Below, one piece after another: positions 1-5,015 of a stretch of DNA of 5,015 bases. The DNA comes from an uncultured Mycoplasmatota bacterium (GTDB lineage: Bacteria; Bacillota_I; Bacilli_A; RF39; UBA660). The notes beneath the pieces were generated by a model. That model searched no databases. It was not told the DNA's origin and worked only from the letters and a program-made list of their open reading frames with translations. The stretch lies in the NCBI GenBank assembly GCA_947643295.1, contig CANRVM010000080.1:1-5015 (forward strand). The letters are read 5' to 3'. Every line of letters begins with the position of its first letter. Position 1 is the stretch's first letter. The translations under genes and the position numbers were made by a program.

Positions 1-72
1 ATTCTATCATAGATGCGTTTCATCTTAATATTCAGTGTTTATGATTTTATCCTGTGGAAATGAAAGATTTGA

Positions 73-101
73 TTGTTAATCTTTTTGGATAATAGTATAA
101 T
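73..101 (+). promoter_or_regulatory. Sigma-A-type promoter of the ABC transporter genes
   Basis: A -35 box TTGTTA (73-78; 4 of 6 matches to TTGACA) is followed by a 17-bp spacer and a perfect -10 box TATAAT (96-101). Transcription would start near 107-109, leaving only about 12 nt of leader before the ATG at 120, which is just enough for the ribosome binding site. This is the only near-consensus promoter I found in the window, and it could serve the whole gene string. A weak inverted repeat (63-84) covers the -35 box. Confidence 0.75.
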
Positions 102-109
102 AGTAATAG

Positions 110-115
110 AGGTGG
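110..115 (+). promoter_or_regulatory. Ribosome binding site of the ABC ATPase
   Basis: AGGTGG lies 4 nt before the ATG at 120. The spacing is short, but the fit to the anti-Shine-Dalgarno sequence is good. The ATG at 116 is out of frame and hits TAG after three codons, so it is not the start. Confidence 0.6.
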
Positions 116-119
116 ATGT

Positions 120-941
120 ATGAGTAGTAAAATAATAGAAGTAAAAGATTTATCGATTGTTCTTGGTAAGAAAAAAGTCTTGAATGATTTATCTTTTCAA
201 GTAGAAGAGAAAGAGATATTTGGATTCCTTGGGCCATCAGGTGCAGGAAAAACAACAACGATAAAGCTATTAACAAAACAGCTACTTTCTAATAGAGGTA
301 GTTGTAAGGTAAGGGTGGAAAAAGAGAAAATTGGAATACTAAGTGATAATAGTGGTTGTTATGAGAGATTAACTGTATATCGGAATCTTTGTTTTTTCGC
401 AGAAATATCAAAAACAAAGAAAGAAAAGATAGAGGAAGTTTTAAGAAAAGTAAAATTATATGATGATAAAGATAAGAAAGTGAAGGATTTATCGAAGGGA
501 ATGAAACAGAGGTTATTACTTGCTTGTGCTGTTATTCATTCTCCTAAATTATTATTTTTAGATGAGCCGACTGCTGCTTTGGATCCTGCGACAACAGAAG
601 AAATCCATAAATTATTATGGCAGTTAAGAGAAGAGGGGACGACTATTTTCTTAACAACACATAATATGGAAGAAGCTGATAAACTTTGTAATCGTGTTGC
701 TTTCTTAAATAAGGGAGAAATTGTGGAGATAGGAAAACCAAGTGAATTGAAATTAAAATATGCAAATAATACAGTGGATATCTTATTTGAAAATTATAAA
801 AAAATATCAATTGATAAAGATGTTTCTAGTATTATGAAATGTTTAAAGGAAAATAGTAAAGAAAGTTTAAAATCGATTCATTCACAGGAGCCTAATTTAG
901 CAGAGATTTTTTTAAAATTAACAGGGAGGGATTTAAAATGA
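120..941 (+). CDS. ABC transporter ATP-binding protein (ABC-2 exporter type)
   Basis: This is the cytoplasmic ATPase that powers a membrane export pump. The 273 residues carry, in order: Walker A GPSGAGKTT (38-46), signature LSKGM (124-128), Walker B LLFLDE (144-149), D-loop ALDP (153-156) and the switch histidine H181 in TTHNMEEAD. The Q-loop position appears to be Asp76 (ILSDNSG) instead of Gln; acidic or variable residues there are known in this exporter group. The C-terminal tail (about 215-273), ending in a QEPNLAEIFLKLTGRDL-like stretch, is typical of drug- or bacteriocin-type ABC-2 ATPases. Length is normal for the family. The stop overlaps the permease start (ATGA, 938-941), so the two are translationally coupled and should work as a complex. 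The substrate cannot be told from sequence. The gene itself looks intact, but its permease partner is frameshifted. Confidence 0.93.
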   Translation: MSSKIIEVKDLSIVLGKKKVLNDLSFQVEEKEIFGFLGPSGAGKTTTIKLLTKQLLSNRGSCKVRVEKEKIGILSDNSGCYERLTVYRNLCFFAEISKTKKEKIEEVLRKVKLYDDKDKKVKDLSKGMKQRLLLACAVIHSPKLLFLDEPTAALDPATTEEIHKLLWQLREEGTTIFLTTHNMEEADKLCNRVAFLNKGEIVEIGKPSELKLKYANNTVDILFENYKKISIDKDVSSIMKCLKENSKESLKSIHSQEPNLAEIFLKLTGRDLK

Positions 942-1519
942 GATTTTATAAATTAAAAGCTTTATTTAAGCTTGGAATCGAAGATTTAGTGAGGAATATG
1001 AATGTTTTTGTTTATATCATTATGCCTCTTGCTTTTGCTTTTTTGTATTCAAATATGGATACCTTACCAAAAGATTTTGTATTTTCCCTTTGTATGGTTC
1101 TAAATTTATCGATGGTACCAGTTGCTATGATGGGAACCATTATTGCAGAGGAAAAAGAAAAAAATACGCTTCGTACTTTAATGTTACATGATATTCGTGC
1201 AACAGAAATACTATTTTCAAAAGCTCTTATTTGTATGTTATTTGTCATGTTAAATAGTATTTTAATGTTCTTTATTATTGGTTTTTCAATGAATCAATTT
1301 TTTGTCTATCAAATAGTTGGTTTGTTGGTATCTTTAGCTGTCATCTTTTTTGGAGCTTTAGTAGGATTACTTGCTAAAAATCAAATGTCTGCAGGACTGT
1401 TGTCAATTCCGTTTATGGCTATTTTTATGGCCCCCCTTTTTGTTAATATGGTAAAGAGTAAACTAGCATCTTCTATTTCTTCTATCCTACCTACTGGATG
1501 CAATGATGGAAATATTTGA
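938..1519 (+). CDS. ABC-2 type transporter permease, frameshifted (N-terminal about 80%)
   Basis: This is the membrane half of the exporter, started by ATG at 938 with a GGGAGGG ribosome binding site at 924-930 and a 4-bp overlap with the ATPase gene. The reading frame gives 193 residues with five likely transmembrane segments (roughly 22-38, 50-70, 95-117, 122-146, 152-170). It has the ABC-2 hallmark loop IAEEKEKNTLRTLML (69-83) after the second segment. The frame stays convincing up to SSILPTG (residue 187, base 1498), then reads six unrelated residues and stops at TGA 1517-1519. Removing one base at about 1499 gives LPTGAMMEIFDTI and continues to TAA 1644-1646, for a 235-residue protein of usual family length with a sixth membrane helix. 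The break is therefore a +1 frameshift: a real mutation, a sequencing or assembly error, or less likely recoding. As written, the permease lacks its last helix and is probably non-functional. Confidence 0.85.
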   Translation: MRFYKLKALFKLGIEDLVRNMNVFVYIIMPLAFAFLYSNMDTLPKDFVFSLCMVLNLSMVPVAMMGTIIAEEKEKNTLRTLMLHDIRATEILFSKALICMLFVMLNSILMFFIIGFSMNQFFVYQIVGLLVSLAVIFFGALVGLLAKNQMSAGLLSIPFMAIFMAPLFVNMVKSKLASSISSILPTGCNDGNI

Positions 1520-1646
1520 TACTATTTCTAAAAATCATATTAGTATCGCTAACATTGGAATGGAATTGTTAGTTATTGGTGTGTGGTTAATATTAGGATT
1601 TGTATTCTTTCAAATTGTATATAAAAAAGTAGGAGTGGATAATTAA
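1503..1646 (+). pseudogene. Out-of-frame C-terminal fragment of the ABC-2 permease
   Basis: This 47-codon stretch begins with ATG ATG, just inside the end of the shifted permease frame. It encodes MMEIFDTISKN, a linker, one strongly hydrophobic helix (ELLVIGVWLILGFVFFQIVY, residues 21-40) and a short basic end (KKVGVDN). It is what the end of an ABC-2 permease should look like and joins the upstream frame when one base is removed near 1499. No good ribosome binding site precedes the ATG codons. Separate translation, by re-initiation around the upstream stop at 1517-1519, is possible but unsupported. It is best read as part of the broken permease gene spanning 938-1646. Confidence 0.8.
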
Positions 1647-1674
1647 TATGTGTTATTATGATTTTGATTTCTAT

Positions 1675-1678
1675 AGGG
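1675..1678 (+). promoter_or_regulatory. Ribosome binding site of the radical SAM gene
   Basis: AGGG lies 7 nt before the ATG at 1686 and supports that start. Its distance from the conserved YRGCSHGCIYC cluster motif is also normal for the family. Confidence 0.5.
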
Positions 1679-1685
1679 ATAGAGT

Positions 1686-2576
1686 ATGAAGTTTATAAAA
1701 GTAAAAACGATACTTACTAAAGTAAAAGATGGAGATTCTTGGTATGGCATCGATTATAATATGAACCTTTATAGAGGATGTTCTCATGGTTGTATTTACT
1801 GTGATAGTAGAAGTAGTTGTTATCATATTGATAATTTTGATGAAGTGAAAGGAAAAGAGAATGCCCTTTTCCTATTAGAAAAGGAACTAATTAAAAATAA
1901 AAAAGGGGTAGTAGGAATTGGCTCTATGTCAGATACTTACAATCCACAAGAGAAGAAATATGAAATAACCAGAGGTGCTTTAACGTTAATTAGTAAATAT
2001 GGATACGGTATTTCTATTGATACTAAGAGTGATTTAATTTTGAGGGATTTAGACCTCTTAAAAGAAATTAATCAAAAGAATAATGTCATTGTAAAATTCA
2101 CAATTACCACTTCAAAGGATGATTTATCTAAAGTAATAGAACCAGGAGTGTGCTCTTCTTCTAAAAGGCTAGAAGCTATCAAAAAATTAAGTGATAATGG
2201 TATATATGTTGGGATTATGCTGAATCCAGTCTTGCCCTTTCTTACAGATAAGGAAGAGGAAATTAGAAATCTTGTCTTTCTTGCTCATCAAGCAGGGGCT
2301 AAGTTTATTACTTCTTATATGGGAATGACGCTAAGAGATAATCAAAGAGATTATTACTATGAAAAGTTGGATATTCATTTTAAAGGATTAAAAGAAAAGT
2401 ATCAACAAATCTATAAAGATATTTACTATTGTAGTGTATTAAATGCAAAAAGTTTATGGCATGTTTTAAAAGAAGAATGTGGAAAATATAAAATATTATA
2501 TAATATGGAAGATATTATAAAAGAATACAAGAAAGAGATTCCTTCAAATAAGCAAATTTCTTTATTTGATTTATGA
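1686..2576 (+). CDS. SPL-family (spore photoproduct lyase-like, COG1533) radical SAM protein
   Basis: This is a predicted iron-sulfur enzyme that cleaves S-adenosylmethionine to start radical chemistry. The CX3CX2C motif that binds the 4Fe-4S cluster is C32, C36, C39 in LYRGCSHGCIYCDSRS, with the usual aromatic residue before the last Cys. Other COG1533-like blocks follow: GSMSDTYNPQE (79-89), TKSDLILRDLDLL (113-125), a PGVCSSSKRLEAI block (153-165), NPVLPFLTD (180-188) and MGMTLRDNQRDYYYEKLD (212-229). Length (296 residues) fits these stand-alone relatives, which are often called DNA repair photolyase-like. True spore photoproduct lyases are a narrower group, and the real substrate here is unknown. 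The protein ends in KQISLFDL, which fits the QL(S/D)LF pentapeptide used to bind the DNA polymerase sliding clamp; that would suit a DNA-associated role. It follows the broken ABC permease by 39 bp and precedes the carboxypeptidase by 21 bp. No promoter of its own was seen. Confidence 0.88.
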   Translation: MKFIKVKTILTKVKDGDSWYGIDYNMNLYRGCSHGCIYCDSRSSCYHIDNFDEVKGKENALFLLEKELIKNKKGVVGIGSMSDTYNPQEKKYEITRGALTLISKYGYGISIDTKSDLILRDLDLLKEINQKNNVIVKFTITTSKDDLSKVIEPGVCSSSKRLEAIKKLSDNGIYVGIMLNPVLPFLTDKEEEIRNLVFLAHQAGAKFITSYMGMTLRDNQRDYYYEKLDIHFKGLKEKYQQIYKDIYYCSVLNAKSLWHVLKEECGKYKILYNMEDIIKEYKKEIPSNKQISLFDL

Positions 2577-2585
2577 TGATGTGTT

Positions 2586-2589
2586 GGAG
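2586..2589 (+). promoter_or_regulatory. Ribosome binding site choosing TTG 2598 as start
   Basis: GGAG sits 8 nt before TTG 2598, a normal spacing. The alternative GTG at 2589 overlaps this site and has no purine-rich sequence upstream of it, so TTG is the better start. The resulting protein begins directly with a Lys-Lys signal-peptide N-region. Confidence 0.6.
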
Positions 2590-2597
2590 TGATAAGA

Positions 2598-3800
2598 TTG
2601 AAGAAGTTATTGTTATTTCTAGTCTGTTTTTCTTTTTTTATTTTGAAGGTAAATGCTTTAGAAATCGATAGCAAGCATGCCGTTTTATATAACTTAAATG
2701 ATCAACAAGTAGTTTATGAAGAAGGGAAAGATGAAAGAGTTAGTGTTGCAAGTTTAACTAAAATTATGACAACCATAACGGCAATTGAAAATATAGCGGA
2801 CTACAATCAAGAAATTATCATAAAGTCTAATATGTTTACAGGTTTAAGAGAACAAAACGCAGCAGTTATTGGTTTGAGAGATGGTCAAAAAGTAACTTAT
2901 CATGATTTACTGTATGGAATGTTTTTAGGAAGTGGAGCAGATGCTACTCGGGCCATTTCTATTTCGATTGCTGGTAGTGAAGAGAAGTTTGTAGAGTTGA
3001 TGAACCAAAAAGCAAAAGAGTTGAAACTTTCCAATACCCATTTTGTAAATACGGTAGGCTTAGATGATGATTTACATTATTCTACTGTAGATGATATTGC
3101 TAAAATATTAAATTATGCTTTTCAAAATGAGAAATTTAAGGAAATATTTACAACGAAGGAATATACGGTTTCTGATAACTCTATTAAGGTTTCTAGCACC
3201 TTTTTTCAAACGGCGAAAAAATCAGGAATTGATAGTAGTTTTATACTAGGTGCGAAAACAGGTTATACCGAAAATGCAGGAAGATGTTTGGCATCTATTG
3301 CTTATGATGAATCAAATCAGATTACTTATTTATTAGTAACAACCAATGCTACGAAAGCTCCAAATCATGTTAGAGATGCTGTTACTGTATATGACTATTA
3401 TTTTAATAATTATAAGTACCATACATTGATGGAAGAAGGTGAAGTACTAGTAAAAATACCAACTAAGTATTCCAAACAAAAAGAAGTAAAAATTTCCTCT
3501 AATAAAGAGATAAAAAAATATCTGAGTAATGATTTTTCAAAAGAGGATGTAAGAATAGATTATAAAGGAGAAAAAATAATTACTCCTAGTATGAAAAAGA
3601 AAGAGAGACTAGGAGTAGCTGGTATTTATTACAAGGATGAGCTAGTGAGTGAGGTAGATATCTTATTGCCGGAGAAAATATCTTTTTCTTTACTTTTATT
3701 TATAAGTATTCATAGAATTACTTTTATTACGCTTTCTATTCTTATAATAGCTATTATAGTCTTATGTATCTGTTTAAAAAGAAGAAAAAAGAAATCTTAG
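2598..3800 (+). CDS. dacA: D-alanyl-D-alanine carboxypeptidase (penicillin-binding protein, S11 family)
   Basis: This is a low-molecular-weight penicillin-binding protein that removes the terminal D-Ala from peptidoglycan stem peptides outside the cell. From TTG 2598 (400 residues; a GTG at 2589 would add three) there is a signal peptide with KK, a hydrophobic core and a VNA cleavage site near residue 20. The catalytic motifs follow: SLTK (nucleophile Ser52, Lys55), SGA (112-114) where the family usually has SGN, and KTG (220-222) within LGAKTGYT. A family-typical NTVGLDDDLHYST segment (151-163) lies between them. Residues about 280-360 look like the PBP5 C-terminal beta-rich domain. A C-terminal transmembrane helix (about 374-393) and a basic KRRKKKS end anchor the protein in the membrane with its catalytic domain outside. 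The symbol dacA is used for the family; dacF-type paralogues cannot be excluded. It lies in the middle of the co-directional gene string. Confidence 0.9.
   Translation: MKKLLLFLVCFSFFILKVNALEIDSKHAVLYNLNDQQVVYEEGKDERVSVASLTKIMTTITAIENIADYNQEIIIKSNMFTGLREQNAAVIGLRDGQKVTYHDLLYGMFLGSGADATRAISISIAGSEEKFVELMNQKAKELKLSNTHFVNTVGLDDDLHYSTVDDIAKILNYAFQNEKFKEIFTTKEYTVSDNSIKVSSTFFQTAKKSGIDSSFILGAKTGYTENAGRCLASIAYDESNQITYLLVTTNATKAPNHVRDAVTVYDYYFNNYKYHTLMEEGEVLVKIPTKYSKQKEVKISSNKEIKKYLSNDFSKEDVRIDYKGEKIITPSMKKKERLGVAGIYYKDELVSEVDILLPEKISFSLLLFISIHRITFITLSILIIAIIVLCICLKRRKKKS
3581..3617 (+). repeat. Perfect 10-bp inverted repeat inside the carboxypeptidase gene
   Basis: TACTCCTAGT (3581-3590) is exactly complementary to ACTAGGAGTA (3608-3617), with a 17-nt purine-rich loop between them. 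In mRNA it could form a hairpin in the coding region for the PBP5 C-terminal domain. No T-run follows, so it is not an intrinsic terminator. A chance origin is possible in AT-rich sequence of this length. Confidence 0.5.
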
Positions 3801-3830
3801 GATAGAAAGTAACAAAAGTAATAATAGGAT

Positions 3831-3837
3831 AGGAGGT
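3831..3837 (+). promoter_or_regulatory. Strong ribosome binding site choosing TTG 3844 as start
   Basis: AGGAGGT is a full Shine-Dalgarno match, and the TTG at 3844 follows at 6 nt. The nearer ATG at 3839 is in another frame and only 1 nt from the site, so it does not start this gene. Confidence 0.75.
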
Positions 3838-3843
3838 AATGAT

Positions 3844-4788
3844 TTGCAATCAATACTTGGTAAATATTTAGAAATATTAGATTATAAAAATAGACCAGAA
3901 TTTATGGATAAGTATTTAGAAGTACCAAGTCTATTACGTCTTAAGAAGGTAGGGTACTTTTGTGGGATGGATTATGCATCCAAAGATATCTACTCTTTTT
4001 TAGAATATGTTTCAAGGTATGATCATTCTCTTACGGTGGCACTTTTAACTTATCGATATACAAAAGATAAAAAGGCAACCATTGCAGCTCTTTTTCATGA
4101 TATTGCAACCCCTTGTTTTTCACATGTAGTTGATTATATGAATAAGGATTATGAAAAACAGGAGAGTACAGAAGAATATACAGAAATTATTTTAAGAGAG
4201 GACAAAACGTTACAGAAATGTTTAGAAGAAGATCATATTTTAATAGAGGATATTATTAATTTTAAGAAATATAGCATTGTCGATAATGATAGACCTAGAG
4301 TTTGTGCAGACCGATTAGCTGGTGTTTTACTAACAGGTCTTCTTTGGACAAAAACAATAACATTGCATGATGTAAAAAAGATAATGAAAGATACTCACAT
4401 TTTTACAAATGAAGAAGGAAAAGAGGAAATTGGTTTTCCTACTAAGGAGAGTGCCAATTTAGTCTTAAAAACAAGTGAGACAATTGATTGGTATTGCCAT
4501 TCGAAAGAAGATAATTATATGATGGACCTTCTGTCAAAAATTACGAAGCTTGCGATTGATTATTCTTGTATTACTTATGACGATTTATATAAAATAGACG
4601 AAGAAAAGTTTCTTCATATTTTAAAAAATTGTCATTATGATGATATAAAAGAGTTATTAACAATATTTAGAACAGTAAAAAAAGAAGATATTAGATATAT
4701 AGAATTAAAGAATATTAAAATAAGAGATTTAAACCCTTTATTGAATGGAAAAAGATTGAAGTCGTTAAAAGAGGAGCAAGAAATATGA
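3844..4788 (+). CDS. HD-domain phosphohydrolase
   Basis: This is a predicted metal-dependent phosphohydrolase of 314 residues. The four-ligand HD signature is visible: H61 (RYDHSLTVA), H85-D86 (LFHDIATPCFSH) and D156 (VCADRLAG). The HDIxTPxFSH pattern, with a further His at 94, resembles the HDIGHGPFSH block of COG1078/SAMHD1-like HD proteins, some of which hydrolyse dNTPs. That resemblance covers only a short block, so the substrate (dNTP, other nucleotide or phosphoester) is not established. Residues about 170-314 are charged and helical with no domain I recognise. There is no signal peptide or membrane segment, so it is cytoplasmic. Translation starts at TTG behind a perfect AGGAGGT. Its stop overlaps the next gene's start (ATGA, 4785-4788), which implies coupled production with a nucleoside deoxyribosyltransferase-like protein and fits a nucleotide-related job. 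Confidence 0.82.
   Translation: MQSILGKYLEILDYKNRPEFMDKYLEVPSLLRLKKVGYFCGMDYASKDIYSFLEYVSRYDHSLTVALLTYRYTKDKKATIAALFHDIATPCFSHVVDYMNKDYEKQESTEEYTEIILREDKTLQKCLEEDHILIEDIINFKKYSIVDNDRPRVCADRLAGVLLTGLLWTKTITLHDVKKIMKDTHIFTNEEGKEEIGFPTKESANLVLKTSETIDWYCHSKEDNYMMDLLSKITKLAIDYSCITYDDLYKIDEEKFLHILKNCHYDDIKELLTIFRTVKKEDIRYIELKNIKIRDLNPLLNGKRLKSLKEEQEI
4771..4776 (+). promoter_or_regulatory. Ribosome binding site of the last gene
   Basis: GAGGAG, inside the end of the HD-protein gene, lies 8 nt before the ATG at 4785 and supports that start. Confidence 0.6.
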
Positions 4789-5015
4789 AAATAATAACAG
4801 TATGTGGAAGTTTAAAGTTTAAGAATGAAATGATAAAGATAACGGAGAAAATGGAATTACAAGGTAATTGTATGTTAAGTGTAGTCTATCCATCAAAAAT
4901 GAATAAAGATGCATATACAGAAGAGGAGGCTATGATGTTAGATAAGATGCACCGAGAAAAGATTAAAATGTCAGATGCTATTTTAGTAGTTAATGTTAAT
5001 AATTATATTGGAAGT
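4785..5015 (+). CDS. Nucleoside 2-deoxyribosyltransferase-like protein, partial (C-terminus beyond window)
   Basis: This is the first 77 residues of a gene that runs off the right edge. It opens with MKIITVCGSLKF, matching the CGSxxF nucleotide-binding-type start of small deoxyribosyltransferase-like proteins. A linker containing EEEAMMLDKMHREKIKMSD (47-65) follows, then a beta strand with AILVVNVNNYIGS (65-77). In relatives the YIGxS segment is soon followed by a Glu, the nucleophile in true nucleoside 2-deoxyribosyltransferases; here it would lie just past the window, so activity cannot be judged. Many CGS-type relatives are uncharacterised, and some may bind nucleotides without acting as transferases. 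No signal peptide is present, so it is probably cytoplasmic. It overlaps the HD phosphohydrolase gene by 4 bp with its ribosome binding site inside that gene. Confidence 0.75.
   Translation, partial: MKIITVCGSLKFKNEMIKITEKMELQGNCMLSVVYPSKMNKDAYTEEEAMMLDKMHREKIKMSDAILVVNVNNYIGS

Noticed and set aside
1..23. Minus-strand ATG at 23 opening MKRIYDR toward the left edge, a possible divergent gene
   Set aside because: Only seven codons are visible, no Shine-Dalgarno sequence precedes it and the minus-strand promoter signals are weak.
3..44. Plus-strand open frame ending at TGA 42-44 that could be the tail of an upstream gene
   Set aside because: Thirteen residues without recognisable features cannot be told from chance.
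76..276. 66-residue minus-strand open frame over the promoter and ATPase start
   Set aside because: It is a Leu/Tyr/Ile-rich artefact of AT-rich DNA and is antisense to the Walker A region.
1012..1248. 78-residue minus-strand open frame inside the permease gene
   Set aside because: It is antisense to a clear ABC-2 permease and has no ribosome binding site or recognisable domain; it is a shadow of the real gene.
1865..1884. Seven-bp stem CCTTTTC/GAAAAGG with a 6-nt loop
   Set aside because: Stems this short are expected many times by chance; it is inside a coding region and no T-run follows.
2499..2505. TATAAT-like -10 sequence near the end of the radical SAM gene
   Set aside because: No acceptable -35 box lies at 16-18 bp; such hexamers are frequent in AT-rich genes.
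2426..2674. 82-residue minus-strand open frame across the radical SAM/carboxypeptidase junction
   Set aside because: It overlaps two well-supported genes on the other strand and its sequence is low complexity.
3743..3758. Perfect 16-bp palindrome TATAATAGCTATTATA, containing a TATAAT
   Set aside because: It is explained by Ile/Ala codons of the membrane anchor (LIIAII). No -35 box lies 16-18 bp upstream, so it is not called as a promoter.

Overview
The window comes from a low-GC, AT-rich bacterial chromosome, most likely an uncultured or poorly characterised Firmicutes/Bacilli-type organism. Evidence is the AT-rich codon use, strong AGGAGG-type ribosome binding sites, TTG start codons, a consensus sigma-A promoter and tightly packed co-directional genes. 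TGA acts as stop and Trp is written TGG, so this is genetic code 11 and not the Mycoplasma code.

Layout. Positions 1-119 are non-coding and hold a near-consensus promoter (TTGTTA, 17 bp, TATAAT) with a very short leader. Next comes an ABC exporter pair: an intact ATPase (120-941) and an ABC-2 permease that overlaps it by 4 bp. The permease is broken by a one-base frameshift near 1496-1503, and its last transmembrane helix lies out of frame up to 1646. A radical SAM protein of the spore-photoproduct-lyase-like (COG1533) type follows (1686-2576). It ends in a peptide that matches the bacterial sliding-clamp-binding motif. After it come a secreted, membrane-anchored D-alanyl-D-alanine carboxypeptidase (2598-3800), an HD-domain phosphohydrolase (3844-4788) and the start of a nucleoside 2-deoxyribosyltransferase-like protein (4785 to the edge).

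All genes are on the + strand with gaps of at most about 45 bp, and no convincing terminator is visible, so they could be read as one long transcript. The functions are mixed: export, probable nucleic-acid-related radical chemistry, peptidoglycan trimming and probable nucleotide metabolism. Only two pairs look functionally linked: ATPase with permease, and HD phosphohydrolase with deoxyribosyltransferase-like protein.

I see no mobile element, CRISPR array, RNA gene or clear defence system. Most of the window is ordinary. The points worth a second look are the precise permease frameshift, the clamp-binding-like tail on the radical SAM protein, and the translationally coupled HD/deoxyribosyltransferase-like pair.
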